From Clostridium transplantifaecale (GTDB lineage: Bacteria > Bacillota > Clostridia > Lachnospirales > Lachnospiraceae), in NCBI RefSeq assembly GCF_900626075.1, contig NZ_UYZY01000002.1:248001-312000 (forward strand): 64,000 nucleotides of DNA, in the 5' to 3' direction. The position numbers were made by a program, and so were the translations under genes. Positions 54,847 to 64,000 of this stretch are shown piece by piece (the first letter of the stretch is position 1; the number at the start of each line of letters is the position of its first letter). Under the pieces are notes generated by a model. That model was not told the DNA's origin, did not search any database, and worked only from the letters and a program-made list of their open reading frames with translations.

Positions 54847-55794
54847 TTATATCACCCTAAATGGGCACAATTTTCCCTGAAGTATTGTAACTGCATTTTC
54901 CGCCGCCATAATGCTCATTTTGGATGATGCTTCCCTGGTTGCCGCCCCTGCATGCGGTGTCAATATACAATTATTGCACTGCATCAGCGGACTGTTATAC
55001 GGTGGTTCATTCACTGTGGCATCCAAAGCTGCTCCTCTGATTCGGCCTGAAGATAGCGCTTCATACAAGGCCTCTTCATCGACAATACCGCCTCGAGCTG
55101 TATTAACAAGGACAGCATCCCTTTTCATAATGCCGAACTGTTCTTTAGATATCATATTCCTCGTCTCCTCATTAAGCGGAGAATGAATTGTGATAAAATC
55201 CGCCTCTCTGAGCAATGTCTCCATCGATACGTATTCGGCTCCTGTTTTTTTGATGAACTCCTCATTCCGACAGACATCGCATGCCAGAATCTTCATATTA
55301 AATCCCCGACACCGTTCCGCCACTCCACGTCCTATCCGTCCGGCCCCTATCACTCCCAGAGTCTTTCCGTACAGTTCCAGGCCCTGAGGCCGTATCTGAT
55401 TCTGTTTTTTCATCTCTTCGTCCATAACTGTCACATTTCTGGCCACATCCAGCATTAATGCAACTGCCAAATCCGCAACTGAATTTCCGTTTGCTCCTGG
55501 TGTTATCGTAATCTGAATTCCTCTCGTTAAAGCCGCCTGTTTATCAACATTCTCATATCCTACACCATATCGGGAAATCACTTTAAGCTTTGGCGCGGCA
55601 TCCATAAGTTCCTCACCTATGTATTCGAGTCCTGCTATCAGGGCATCCGCTTCTTTCATCGCCTCGATTTGCTGCCCCATATCTGTGCCCGTAAGCTTTA
55701 TCCACTCACAGCCCGCTTCTCGCAGACATTGATATGCAAGGTTATCTGCTTCTCCAAATGATCTTGCAGTAATAACAACTTTATAATTTGCCAT
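54847..55794 (-). CDS. D-isomer-specific 2-hydroxyacid dehydrogenase (SerA-like)
   Basis: A 315-residue NAD(P)-dependent dehydrogenase with the Rossmann motif GVIGAGRIGRGVAERC, catalytic Arg in VNTARGGIVDEEAL, and catalytic His in LTPHAGAAT. It resembles 3-phosphoglycerate dehydrogenase but lacks an ACT domain. In this island it could reduce a 2-keto-aldonate such as 2-ketogluconate (inference). It is 33 bp from the kinase gene. Confidence 0.88.
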   Translation of the reverse strand: MANYKVVITARSFGEADNLAYQCLREAGCEWIKLTGTDMGQQIEAMKEADALIAGLEYIGEELMDAAPKLKVISRYGVGYENVDKQAALTRGIQITITPGANGNSVADLAVALMLDVARNVTVMDEEMKKQNQIRPQGLELYGKTLGVIGAGRIGRGVAERCRGFNMKILACDVCRNEEFIKKTGAEYVSMETLLREADFITIHSPLNEETRNMISKEQFGIMKRDAVLVNTARGGIVDEEALYEALSSGRIRGAALDATVNEPPYNSPLMQCNNCILTPHAGAATREASSKMSIMAAENAVTILQGKLCPFRVI

Positions 55795-55828
55795 GTCTTT
55801 ACCTCCGGTATTTACAAATCAGTGATTC

Positions 55829-57241
55829 TCAGAAATTGTTATAATATTCCAAATATTTTTCATACCGTCTTTTATAAACATCAGCCCGCTCCAGGTTTGG
55901 CTTGATAATCGATGCTGGTTTTAGAATAAAATCTTCAATGCTGCCGATCGCACCGGACAGTTCCATTGCCAGGACCACTCCTCCCATTAATGAACTCTGT
56001 ATCTGTCGGTCTACCTCCATCTCTTTTCCAAAGATATCCGCACACATCTGGGTCCACAAGCAGGAATTTAGAATCCCTCCCGACAATTTAATTGATTCAG
56101 GAACACCGTTAATCTTTACCATTGTTTCATAGCATTGATACAAGTTAAACAGGATCCCCTCCTGAACTGCCTTATATAAATCCTGTGACGTATAATTACT
56201 TTGAAGATTTTGGAAAGCTCCTCTCCTGTCATCCTGCCATCCCGGACATCGTTCTCCAAATACAAATGGAAGAAATACAGGCAGATCATCGTCTGCTTTA
56301 AAATCCGTCTCAAGATTCTTGTATGATTCTGTTACGGCAAATTTTTCAAGGAACCAGTCAATACAGTTACAGGCCCCCGATGTAGCAGCTCCTGACAGCC
56401 ACGACTTTGGTGAGAGATAACACCATGTGCTGGGAGTCTCCGGAATCACAGGTTTAGAGGTCGTCAGTCTTATTGCCCCGCTCGTTCCCACTGAAAACGT
56501 CATAACTCCTTTCCTCAAAGCCCCCACACCTATTTGATTCAGCCCTCCATCCGAATTTGAAGGAATTACCGGGATTCCCGATTCCAATCCCAGATATTCT
56601 GCTGCTTCACGGGTAAGCGGGTATGTTTTTTCATAAGTAACAATTTCAGGCAGAGAACTTTCAGTAATTCCCAGTTCATTCAGTAGGGCTGTCTCGTAAC
56701 GCTTGCTGTATATGTTCATCAACCCTGTACCTGATACAGTGCATTCCGTTGCGACATATTTTCCCGTCATCCTGTAGGTGTTATATACCCCCTGTCCTCC
56801 TACTAGATACTTCTTAAGATTAAAACCCATTTTTTTCAGCATCAGCAGTTTAAAGAACGGGTAAATTGCATTGACCATGCACCCGGTCTTATGATAAAAA
56901 TCATTTACATATTCCGGATTATCTCTGATTTCTTTACATAAATCAGAGGCGCCTGTATAGCACCACGGCAATACCGGTGTCTGAGGAACCATCTCCTCAT
57001 CCATAAGACAAAGCGAATGCCACGTTCCTCCCAGTGATATCATATCAACATCACGGCAATCTCCCAGCAAAGTCTTTGCAGCCGTCATCATTTCCTCAAA
57101 AACGATTTGAGCATCATGAGTTGATTTGTTATCAAACATTTTAGGATATGGCCTGATTTTTATAGAAGATTCTTTTTTGTCTGTATCGTATAGCAGCGCT
57201 TTGGCCGACGATGTTGATGATTCCAATGCTAATATTTTCAT
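55829..57241 (-). CDS. FGGY family carbohydrate kinase
   Basis: A 470-residue sugar kinase. It opens MKILALESSTSSAKALLYD (ATP-binding phosphate-1 motif) and has DMISLGGTWHSLCLMD, SVGTSGAIRLTT and IKLSGGILNSCLWTQM in the adenosine region. The family acts on pentuloses, gluconate or glycerol; the dehydrogenase and 6-phosphogluconate dehydrogenase neighbours favour an aldonate. The ATG at 57241 fits the family N-terminus; an ATG at 57253 is an alternative. It is the first gene of the island and is divergent from the GntR regulator. Confidence 0.88.
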   Translation of the reverse strand: MKILALESSTSSAKALLYDTDKKESSIKIRPYPKMFDNKSTHDAQIVFEEMMTAAKTLLGDCRDVDMISLGGTWHSLCLMDEEMVPQTPVLPWCYTGASDLCKEIRDNPEYVNDFYHKTGCMVNAIYPFFKLLMLKKMGFNLKKYLVGGQGVYNTYRMTGKYVATECTVSGTGLMNIYSKRYETALLNELGITESSLPEIVTYEKTYPLTREAAEYLGLESGIPVIPSNSDGGLNQIGVGALRKGVMTFSVGTSGAIRLTTSKPVIPETPSTWCYLSPKSWLSGAATSGACNCIDWFLEKFAVTESYKNLETDFKADDDLPVFLPFVFGERCPGWQDDRRGAFQNLQSNYTSQDLYKAVQEGILFNLYQCYETMVKINGVPESIKLSGGILNSCLWTQMCADIFGKEMEVDRQIQSSLMGGVVLAMELSGAIGSIEDFILKPASIIKPNLERADVYKRRYEKYLEYYNNF

Positions 57242-57392
57242 ATCACAGCTCATACCTTCCTGTTGTTGGTTCAAAAAATTAAAATAAATTTTATTTAGTT
57301 AAAATAAAATATTTTATACTTGAAATTATATATTATTTGTAATCAAAAAAACAGTGACAAAAAATACAATAATAATTTATTTTTTTGTGCAT

Positions 57393-57640
57393 CTTGTATA
57401 AAACCCTCATTTCATTATGATGTTTTTTCACCTCTTTTCAGATTTCTTTTAATTTCGAGCCTAGTATGTACAAAATATTTATCTTAACATTTGATTATTA
57501 TTATCGATACCAGCTCTTAGAAAATCATTATTTCTCTTGCTCTTATATGTTGAAACTTGCTTTTTAAATTGAAATTTAGTAAAATTTAGTTATTAAATCT
57601 AATTTGAATGCAAAAAAATTTTTTAAATTGTAGTATACAA
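57393..57640. promoter_or_regulatory. Candidate GntR/FCD operators in the divergent regulatory region
   Basis: The AT-rich gap 57242-57689 (448 bp) has no gene. It contains TTGTAGTATACAA (57628-57640; arms TTGTA/TACAA), close to the TTGTATACAA type of site known for FadR-subfamily GntR repressors. Similar weaker sites are TATGTACAA (57465-57473) and CTTGTATAA (57393-57401). The site at 57628 is 50 bp before the GntR start, which suits autoregulation. Confidence 0.45.
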
Positions 57641-57689
57641 AATAAATGTCTTATCAAACATGTAGACATAATAATCGGAGGAAAAGGGT

Positions 57690-58442
57690 ATGGCTAAAGA
57701 AAAAAAGTCTAAAAAGGAATTTAGTAATGAAGATTTTCACGAAATCAGCGAATCGGAAGAGGGAAAAAAAGAAACTCTTGTGGATGTTATCTGCCGTAAA
57801 ATCAGGCGTGATATTATTATCGGAGAACTCCAGCCTGGAAGTAAACTGATGTCAAAGGAGCTGGCCCTTAAGTATGGTACCTCTGAGACTCCGGTTAAAC
57901 TGGCGCTCAACCGTATGATTTCGGAGGAAATCGTAGAAAATTTTCCTCGCCAGGGCATGGTGGTAAAACCGATTACTCTCTCCGACGCCGAAGAAGTTTT
58001 CGATCTGAGACTTATGATGGATTTGTACTATACGAGGGAAATTATCGATGCCGTCAGGGTTAATAAATCCTTGCGTCAAGAACTGGAAGAAAATATAAAT
58101 GAACATGAAGAAATTATGAAACGATATATAGATACTAACGATGTCGAGCTCTTCGTCCAAGATTACAACCACGATTATGAATTCCACAGAATCTATCTGA
58201 AATGCTCCGGAAATCAAAAATTGGTAGATATGTACAAGCGAATCAATCCATTTATCTATTCCAACTATATCTTCCGCAGACAGTCTACAGAAAAAGACAT
58301 GGCCGGGCTGGAAGAACACAAAGCCATTCTTCAGGCCATCATAAACGGAAACGAAGAAGAGCTCCGTTCGCGCATCAGTACACACATCCAAAATGCGGTA
58401 AAATCCATCCAGATTATTATGAAGTGTGAGCGTATAAAATAA
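57690..58442 (+). CDS. GntR family transcriptional regulator (FCD/FadR subfamily)
   Basis: A 250-residue regulator. A Lys/Glu-rich lead (1-28) precedes the winged helix-turn-helix (about 30-95: VDVICRKIRRDIIIGELQPG, SKELALKYGTSETPVKLALN). The FCD domain (about 105-240) has the metal-binding His/Asp pattern (EEHKAILQAI). CGGAGGAAA precedes the ATG. It is divergent from the kinase gene, so it controls the sugar-acid island, probably as a repressor released by a sugar acid. Confidence 0.9.
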   Translation: MAKEKKSKKEFSNEDFHEISESEEGKKETLVDVICRKIRRDIIIGELQPGSKLMSKELALKYGTSETPVKLALNRMISEEIVENFPRQGMVVKPITLSDAEEVFDLRLMMDLYYTREIIDAVRVNKSLRQELEENINEHEEIMKRYIDTNDVELFVQDYNHDYEFHRIYLKCSGNQKLVDMYKRINPFIYSNYIFRRQSTEKDMAGLEEHKAILQAIINGNEEELRSRISTHIQNAVKSIQIIMKCERIK

Positions 58443-58511
58443 ATCTCTGTTGATGTTGTCGCAAAATTACTGAAATATAGTGATTGAACGATTCTCTCAC
58501 TACATGTGGAC

Positions 58512-58563
58512 AAAAAGGAGCTGCTGCTCCGGTAGATTATATATCTACTTTTGCAACAGCTCC
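58512..58563 (-). terminator. Terminator of spoVT
   Basis: GGAGCTG..GC and GC..CAGCTCC arms (58517-58563) enclose a nested AGTAGAT/ATCTACC stem. On the minus strand TTTTT follows at 58512-58516. It lies about 100 bp after the spoVT stop. Confidence 0.7.
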
Positions 58564-58668
58564 AACTTTCAATAGAATGCTTTGCCTCTCGGCGGTTCTA
58601 AGTATCGCGCGGCAAGCAGAAGTCTTCTTCATCCTGCCGCCCGTAAGGTACAACCGGATTCTTCACTT

Positions 58669-59217
58669 TTACCCTTCCATCTGTCTTCCCAGGAACCCTG
58701 CCGCCGTAGCCGCAAGCTTCACTTCCGTATCGCCAAATCTGGTTCTCGGTTCTCTTCCAAGGATTACAACCGCTCCGATTGCATCTCCCTCACAGATAAT
58801 CGGAACTACAACCTGAGCCGTAGTTCCTTCCGGTTCTTCTGATACAACAGTGATAAAATTCTTGTCCTCTTTCACCGCTGTGATTGTCATGCGCTCCGTG
58901 ATTGCATTCTCAAGCTGTCTGCTGACCGGTTTCTGGAGGTAATCCTTTTTGGGGCCTCCCGATACTGCGATAACCTGGTCACGGTCTGTGATACATACCA
59001 TAAGTCCGGTGGATTGAGCCATTGCCTCTGCGTACTGAACGGCAAATGCGGCCAGCTCTACCATCGGCGAATATTTCTTAAGGATTATTTCTCCTTCCCT
59101 GTCCGTAAATATTTCAAGCGGAGTACCTTCTCTGAGTCTGAGAGTCCGGCGGATTTCCTTTGGAATTACCACCCTGCCCAAATCATCAATTCTTCTGACT
59201 ATACCTGTAGCTTTCAT
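58669..59217 (-). CDS. spoVT: Stage V sporulation protein T (SpoVT, AbrB-like)
   Basis: A 182-residue regulator. The N-terminal AbrB swapped-hairpin domain is MKATGIVRRIDDLGRVVIPK followed by EIRRTLRLREGTPLEIFTDR. The C-terminal GAF domain (about 55-180) includes MVCITDRDQVIAVSGGPKK. SpoVT tunes sigma-G-dependent genes in the forespore. The ATG at 59217 has GGAGGA upstream; the open frame extends to 59247. Confidence 0.95.
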   Translation of the reverse strand: MKATGIVRRIDDLGRVVIPKEIRRTLRLREGTPLEIFTDREGEIILKKYSPMVELAAFAVQYAEAMAQSTGLMVCITDRDQVIAVSGGPKKDYLQKPVSRQLENAITERMTITAVKEDKNFITVVSEEPEGTTAQVVVPIICEGDAIGAVVILGREPRTRFGDTEVKLAATAAGFLGRQMEG

Positions 59218-59379
59218 ACAAAAATTCCTCCATCTTACATTTTCCACATTTATCTGTATCGTTTTGCATAAATGTAGTATCTGTAAAACAGAGGAATTTA
59301 TACCAGCAAATTAAATTATAATTCAATTTCAGCAGGTTCTTTTTTTCAGTTTATACATTTAGTCAGCATCCCTGCTGTG

Positions 59380-60876
59380 TCACCGCGCAAACTTCGGATT
59401 GTTCCTGCGGTCCAGAATAATCAGGACAACGGTAAGGGCGATAAGACCCGTCAGGGTGCCGATCCAGCCATTCTGTGTAATACCGGCCGCCAGATATCCG
59501 ATAACGCAGCATCCGGCCACACAGAGGACATAAGGAATCTGCGTGGAAACGTGGTTAATATGGTCACATTGCGCTCCGGCCGATGCCAGAATCGTCGTAT
59601 CGGAGATCGGTGAAACGTGATCGCCGCAGACCGCTCCAGCCAGGATAGCCGATGTGGAGATGGTCAGTGAGTTCATATTCTCCGGACCTACCACTGCAAA
59701 GGCGATAGGAATCAGGATGCCGAACGTTCCCCAGGAAGTTCCCGTGGAGAATGCCAGTCCGCAGGCAACCAGGAACATGATGGCGGGCATCAGGGCTCCC
59801 ACAAGCGCGCTTCCTCCGACAACGGAACCCACATAACCGCCTATATTCAGATAGTCGGCACTGCAGATACCGGACAGAGTCCATGCCAGGCACAGAATCA
59901 TAATAGCCGGAATCATCGCTTTGATGCCGATGGTAAAACTCTCGCAGAATTCACTGAAGTGGATGACTCTTCTCGCCAGGTAAAAGATGAAGATAAACAC
60001 CAGCGTAAAGAAGGAGCCTAACACCAGGCTCAGTGCGGAATCACAATTGGCAAACGCCTCGACGATTCCCACTCCGTCCATAATTCCGCCCGTGTACAAC
60101 ATGCCGCTGACACAAAATGCAATCAGAATAATGATTGGGGCAACCAGATCGATTACCTTGCCGTTGCCTGCAATGGTAACCGCATCCGCATCGATGGTCT
60201 TTTCTTTTCCTTCCCGTTCCACACGCTCATTGTACTTTCTCATTGCTGAGAAATCAAATCCGCCGATGATAATGAAGAGCATGAAGATAATCGTCAGGAT
60301 GGCATAAAGGTTAAATGGAATCGTCCTGAGAAACAGTCCGAAACCGTCCACGCCGCTGCCCTCCGGAAGAGAGGAACCCACGGCTGCAGCCCAGCTCGAT
60401 ATTGGCGCAATAATACAGATAGGAGCGGCAGTGGCATCGATAATGTAAGCCAGCTTTGCCCTCGTTATCTTATGCTTGTCCGTAACCGGACGCATAACGG
60501 TTCCAACGGTCAGACAGTTAAAGTAGTCATCCACGAAAATCAGGGAACCTAAAAACATGGTGGCAAGAAGCGCGCCTTTCCTGCTTTTGATGGAGCGTGC
60601 CGCCCATTCTCCGTATGCCCTCGATGCTCCTGACTTAGTAATCAGAGCCACAACAATCCCGAGAAATGACAGGAACAGAAGAATGTTGACGTTGCCGCCA
60701 ATCTTGTCCCCCATAATAGCAATAACGGTTTCAACCGCGTGAATCGGATTCAGTCCGGTAAAAAGAAATGCGCCCGACAGGATTCCAATCAACAGTGACA
60801 GATAAACCTCTTTCGTAATCAACGCCAGCGCGATTGCTACGATTGGCGGAATCAGTGCAAATATAGTACCGCTCAT
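59380..60876 (-). CDS. Na+/H+ antiporter NhaC family protein
   Basis: A 498-residue membrane protein with about 12 hydrophobic helices. It opens MSGTIFALIPPIVAIALALI and has VDDYFNCLTVGTVMRPVTDK and SPISDTTILASAGAQCDHINH, typical of the NhaC/lysine- or malate-type antiporter family. It exchanges sodium for protons, or an acid for another ion. GGGGGAC precedes the ATG. Confidence 0.88.
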   Translation of the reverse strand: MSGTIFALIPPIVAIALALITKEVYLSLLIGILSGAFLFTGLNPIHAVETVIAIMGDKIGGNVNILLFLSFLGIVVALITKSGASRAYGEWAARSIKSRKGALLATMFLGSLIFVDDYFNCLTVGTVMRPVTDKHKITRAKLAYIIDATAAPICIIAPISSWAAAVGSSLPEGSGVDGFGLFLRTIPFNLYAILTIIFMLFIIIGGFDFSAMRKYNERVEREGKEKTIDADAVTIAGNGKVIDLVAPIIILIAFCVSGMLYTGGIMDGVGIVEAFANCDSALSLVLGSFFTLVFIFIFYLARRVIHFSEFCESFTIGIKAMIPAIMILCLAWTLSGICSADYLNIGGYVGSVVGGSALVGALMPAIMFLVACGLAFSTGTSWGTFGILIPIAFAVVGPENMNSLTISTSAILAGAVCGDHVSPISDTTILASAGAQCDHINHVSTQIPYVLCVAGCCVIGYLAAGITQNGWIGTLTGLIALTVVLIILDRRNNPKFAR

Positions 60877-60898
60877 ATTATAGTCCCCCTGGTTTTAT

Positions 60899-60960
60899 TT
60901 TCGCATACGCGAATTTTTTTGTATAATTAATATAATAAAACGCCCCGGCTGCTTTGTCCA
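60899..60960 (-). promoter_or_regulatory. Possible nhaC promoter with leader hairpin
   Basis: On the minus strand TGGACA (60955-60960) and TATTAT (60932-60937) are 17 bp apart. The hairpin TTCGC/GCGAA (60899-60912) lies in the leader. The -35 box sits inside the spoVG terminator stem, so the call is tentative. Confidence 0.4.
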
Positions 60961-60973
60961 GCACCCCGGGGCA
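60934..60973 (-). terminator. Terminator of spoVG
   Basis: CGCCCCGG (60941-60948) and CCGGGGC (60966-60972) form a GC-rich stem. On the minus strand TTTTATTAT follows. It lies about 55 bp after the spoVG stop. Confidence 0.8.
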
Positions 60974-61025
60974 ATTTCTTTTATATTTATGCAATTTTCA
61001 CGTATTTCTTGTATCTATGCACCTG

Positions 61026-61316
61026 TCAAGCCTGCTCGTGTGCCTCTTCGTCAGCCATTTCCAGGGCAGTTGCTTCATATTTGGCAAGAATAATACTTTG
61101 AATCATGTCGCGCGTACAGGAATTGATTGGATGCGCGATATCACGGTATTCACCGTCCGCAGCTTTGCGGCTAGGCATTGCGATGAACAGTCCCTTCTCC
61201 CCCTCTATCACTTTGATATCGTGGACTACAAATTCATTGTCCAGCGTAATGGATACGATGGCCTTCATCTTGCCTTCTTTTTCAATTCTTCTTACTCTTA
61301 CGTCCGTAATCTGCAT
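61026..61316 (-). CDS. spoVG: Septation regulator SpoVG
   Basis: A 96-residue Spo[42 protein letters not shown], and [20 protein letters not shown] (in parts), then [14 protein letters not shown]. It is a small RNA/DNA-binding protein that affects septation, virulence and cortex genes in Firmicutes. It starts 27 bp after the glgD stop, so it is cotranscribed with glgD or has a promoter inside it. Confidence 0.96.
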   Translation of the reverse strand: MQITDVRVRRIEKEGKMKAIVSITLDNEFVVHDIKVIEGEKGLFIAMPSRKAADGEYRDIAHPINSCTRDMIQSIILAKYEATALEMADEEAHEQA

Positions 61317-61343
61317 AAATCTAACCCCTCTCCCGTCTGTTCA

Positions 61344-62465
61344 TTATAATGTAAATCGCTCGTTCTTCTCGATGACAATCTTTAAGTTGTCCGGTGTGCC
61401 GATGTGCGTTGTATTGGCGCGGATGGTATCGCGGCTCTCCACAACACAGTTTTCGATTACAGTGTTATCCCCAATATATACGTCGTTTAAAATGATTGAA
61501 TTCTTGATTACGCAGTTGTTGCCAACGTAAACCTTCTTAAAAAGAACTGAATTCTCAACCGTTCCGTTCAGGATACATCCGCTGGATACAAGGCTGTTCC
61601 TGACTACTGCGCCCGGATTGTATTTTGCCGGCGGCAGGTCGTCTACTTTGGAATAAATCTCCGGATACTCTTTGAAGAAATAATGTCTTACTTCCGGTTT
61701 TAAGAAATCCATGTTTGTCTTGTAGTATGCGTCAACAGAAGCAATATTGTTCCAGTAAGTCCCCAGCTTATATGCATAAATACGCTTCAGATTCTTATAA
61801 CGCACCAGAATGTCCGTGACAAAGTCATATCTGTCTTCCGCTGCGCACCGCTCAATCAGTTCAATGAGCTGACGTCTGCGTATTACATAAATACCGCAGG
61901 AAATCGTGTTGGAGGTGGCAACCATCGGTTTCTCTTCAAAATCGGTGATACGGCCGTCGTCGTTGGTCTTCACAAGACCGAATCTTGTGACATCGGCCTC
62001 CGGTCCCATCTCTTTACATACTACCGTAATGTCTGCTTTCTTCTCGATATGATATTCAAGTACTTTGTTATAATCAAGTTTATAAACTCCGTCGCCGCTG
62101 GCAAGCACTACATAAGGCTCATGGCTTTTCTTCAGAAAATCCAGGTTCTGGAAGAGGGCGTCTGCCGTTCCTCTGTACCAGTCGCTGCTCTCCGCCGTAA
62201 TCGTAGGCGTGAACACATACATGCCGCCCTGTTTTCTTCCGAAATCCCACCACTTGGAAGAGCTGAGGTGTTCATTCAGGGATCGGGAATTATACTGTGT
62301 AAGCACTGCAACACTCTGAATATGGGAGTTGCTCATATTACTCAGAGCAAAATCGACACTGCGGTAGCTGCCTGCGATAGGCATTGCAGCGATTGCTCTC
62401 TTGTTGGATAACTCTCTCATTCTCTTGCTGTTGCCGCCTGCTAAAACAATACCAATTGCTCTCAT
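61344..62465 (-). CDS. glgD: Glucose-1-phosphate adenylyltransferase subunit GlgD
   Basis: A 373-residue GlgD. It has the nucleotidyl-transferase opening [20 protein letters not shown], the left-handed beta-helix C-terminus ([20 protein letters not shown]) and lacks the canonical GlgC catalytic pattern GGQGSRL, reading GGNSKRM. In Bacillus-type enzymes GlgD is a regulatory partner that raises GlgC activity. Its ATG overlaps the glgC stop (ATGA), so the two are coupled. Confidence 0.95.
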   Translation of the reverse strand: MRAIGIVLAGGNSKRMRELSNKRAIAAMPIAGSYRSVDFALSNMSNSHIQSVAVLTQYNSRSLNEHLSSSKWWDFGRKQGGMYVFTPTITAESSDWYRGTADALFQNLDFLKKSHEPYVVLASGDGVYKLDYNKVLEYHIEKKADITVVCKEMGPEADVTRFGLVKTNDDGRITDFEEKPMVATSNTISCGIYVIRRRQLIELIERCAAEDRYDFVTDILVRYKNLKRIYAYKLGTYWNNIASVDAYYKTNMDFLKPEVRHYFFKEYPEIYSKVDDLPPAKYNPGAVVRNSLVSSGCILNGTVENSVLFKKVYVGNNCVIKNSIILNDVYIGDNTVIENCVVESRDTIRANTTHIGTPDNLKIVIEKNERFTL

Positions 62466-63736
62466 TGTACTCCACCTGCCTTTATTATGTAATCGCCGCT
62501 TTCAAGTACTCCGCCATGGTAATCGTCCGGTGTGGTCTCTCCGGAAATCGCCGTATTCCTTCCGATTCTGACTTTTCCGGGAATCGTGGAACGCTCTCCA
62601 ACCACCACCAATTCAAACTGATATACCTTCGGATCATATTTACTCGGTGCCATCTCGCCTTCACCGAGCACTGCGCCTTCTCCAACCGTAACGTCCTCCG
62701 CAATGATAGCTTTATCCACTACGGCCCCCGCTCCGATTACACTTCCCTTCATAATGATGGAATCTTTGATTACGGCGCCTTCTCCGATTGTAACGCCTGC
62801 TCCAATCACAGAATTGCTGATCTCACCATAGATTTCCGTTCCCTCACCTATAATGCTTCTCTCAATCTTGGAATTCTCCGATATATATTGAGGAGGGATA
62901 ATGTCACTCTTGGTATAAATCTTCCAGTATTCTTCATATAAGTTAAACTCGGGGATAATATCGATTAATTCCATATTGGCTTCCCAGTAGGATCCCAAAG
63001 TCCCAACATCTTTCCAATATCCGTTGTACTCATATGCAAAAATTCTCTTACCTGCTGAATGGCAGAACGGAATAATATGTTTTCCAAAATCACATCCAGG
63101 CTCTTCCGACAACTTAATCAGCGCGTCTTTCAACACCTGCCAGCTGAAGATATAGATACCCATGGATGCCAGGTTGCTCCTCGGGTTCTCGGGTTTCTCT
63201 TCAAACTCCGAAATACGGTTATTGTCATCTGTGATAACAATACCGAAACGGCTGGCTTCCTCAATCGGAACCTGCATGGCGGCAATTGTAACATCTGCAT
63301 TATTCGCTTTGTGATATTCAAGCATTACCTCATAGTCCATCTTGTAGATATGGTCGCCGGAAAGAATCAGAACATATTCCGGATTGTAATTCTCCATATA
63401 CTCAAGATTCTGATAGATCGCATTCGCTGTGCCGGTGTACCAGTCACTTCCAATACTTTTCTCATAAGGAGGAAGAACGGTAACCCCGCCTACGTTACGG
63501 TCAAGATCCCATGGAATACCAATACCGATATGCGCATTCAGACGCAACGGCTGGTATTGTGTTAAAACTCCGACTGTATCTACTCCGGAATTGATGCAGT
63601 TACTGAGCGGAAAATCAATAATACGGTATTTACCGCCAAATGAAACTGCGGGTTTCGCAACCTTCTGAGTCAAAACGCCAAGCCGGCTGCCTTGTCCTCC
63701 TGCTAAGAGCATAGCAATCATTTCTTTTTTAATCAC
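62462..63736 (-). CDS. glgC: Glucose-1-phosphate adenylyltransferase GlgC
   Basis: A 424-residue ADP-glucose pyrophosphorylase. It has the catalytic [20 protein letters not shown], the substrate region [20 protein letters not shown] with GDHIYKMDY, and a C-terminal beta-helix. It makes ADP-glucose for glycogen synthesis. The start is the GTG at 63736, which has GAGGGG seven bases upstream; the longer ATG frame begins at 63874 but overlaps the promoter. It pairs with glgD. Confidence 0.95.
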   Translation of the reverse strand: MIKKEMIAMLLAGGQGSRLGVLTQKVAKPAVSFGGKYRIIDFPLSNCINSGVDTVGVLTQYQPLRLNAHIGIGIPWDLDRNVGGVTVLPPYEKSIGSDWYTGTANAIYQNLEYMENYNPEYVLILSGDHIYKMDYEVMLEYHKANNADVTIAAMQVPIEEASRFGIVITDDNNRISEFEEKPENPRSNLASMGIYIFSWQVLKDALIKLSEEPGCDFGKHIIPFCHSAGKRIFAYEYNGYWKDVGTLGSYWEANMELIDIIPEFNLYEEYWKIYTKSDIIPPQYISENSKIERSIIGEGTEIYGEISNSVIGAGVTIGEGAVIKDSIIMKGSVIGAGAVVDKAIIAEDVTVGEGAVLGEGEMAPSKYDPKVYQFELVVVGERSTIPGKVRIGRNTAISGETTPDDYHGGVLESGDYIIKAGGVQ

Positions 63737-63785
63737 GATATCACCCCTCGATGTGTAGATTTGTGTAGCTGTTTGTGTGCTTTCT

Positions 63786-63814
63786 ATTATACCATACTTT
63801 TTCGAAATAGTGAA
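63786..63814 (-). promoter_or_regulatory. Promoter of glgC-glgD
   Basis: On the minus strand -35 TTCACT (63809-63814) and a perfect -10 TATAAT (63786-63791) with an extended TGG are 17 bp apart, about 50 bp before the GTG start. This placement supports the GTG start at 63736. The last 190 bp to the window end show no gene. Confidence 0.7.
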
Positions 63815-64000
63815 CAAATCTTTACTAGAATTTGAACTTTTTTTGTGCATTTTCCGACATTTCTCTACTTTCATTCGTTATATTTTTTCAAATCCACCTC
63901 TCTCTTTCCTCTATTTACGCCTTTTTACATTAAAATTCGCGCATTCAGCCGGGCCGTCCTTCGTATTTTCCCCACCGGACGGCACATGCTTAGTTGTTTC

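Overview
The window is chromosomal DNA of a spore-forming, Gram-positive anaerobe. SpoIIE, YabP, YabQ, SpoVT and SpoVG homologues, a GlgC/GlgD pair, an anaerobic NrdG-type activase, a large Firmicutes-type SRP RNA and Lachnospiraceae-style gene order (mazG-hup-S4-yabP-yabQ-divIC-spoIIE-tilS-hpt-ftsH) point to the Lachnospiraceae (Clostridium cluster XIVa). I cannot fix the species by eye. Most genes are on the minus strand.

Layout. 1-3828: a small catabolic locus (CitMHS-type transporter cut by the window edge, HMG-CoA-lyase-like enzyme, type III CoA-transferase) divergent from a LysR regulator; it resembles a citramalate/hydroxy-diacid cleavage route. 4171-6475: rpsF-ssb-rpsR, a DUF951 protein and a sirtuin. 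6569-10197: a DUF2156-GNAT fusion, short repeats and a membrane-anchored Ntn hydrolase. 10256-16332: a complete rRNA operon in the unusual order 16S-5S-tRNA-Ile-tRNA-Ala-23S-tRNA-Asn-tRNA-Glu-tRNA-Cys, with three tandem consensus-like promoters. 16547-24313: pfkA-dnaX-ybaB-recR-(degenerate AAA+/TPR protein)-cvpA, preceded by the SRP RNA gene. 24522-33161: ilvE, tadA, an nrdG-like activase, a DUF6128 protein with a coding minisatellite, nagB, an HD hydrolase and a Pit/DUF47 phosphate module. 33650-37942: a secreted esterase-like protein (apparent 3' frameshift), tRNA-Leu/tRNA-Tyr and a GH13 glycosidase. 38312-46179: the ftsH-to-mazG housekeeping/sporulation cluster. 46280-58442: a ten-gene sugar-acid island with a divergent GntR/FCD regulator. 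58512-63814: spoVT, an NhaC antiporter, spoVG, glgD and glgC.

How the genes work together. The sugar-acid island carries a complete TRAP transporter (DctP, DctQ, DctM), an FGGY kinase, a 2-hydroxyacid dehydrogenase, a KDPG-type aldolase, a 6-phosphogluconate-dehydrogenase-like enzyme, a Gfo/Idh/MocA oxidoreductase, a TIM-barrel isomerase and a LarA-like (nickel-dependent racemase/epimerase superfamily) protein. This suggests uptake of an aldonic acid, redox or epimer interconversion, phosphorylation and oxidative decarboxylation to a pentulose phosphate. It is the best candidate for an undescribed pathway here. The citramalate-like locus, the rRNA operon order, the degenerate AAA+ protein beside recR and a perfect palindrome inside the pit promoter are further points of interest. 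All functions are read from sequence motifs and context only; no database search was run.
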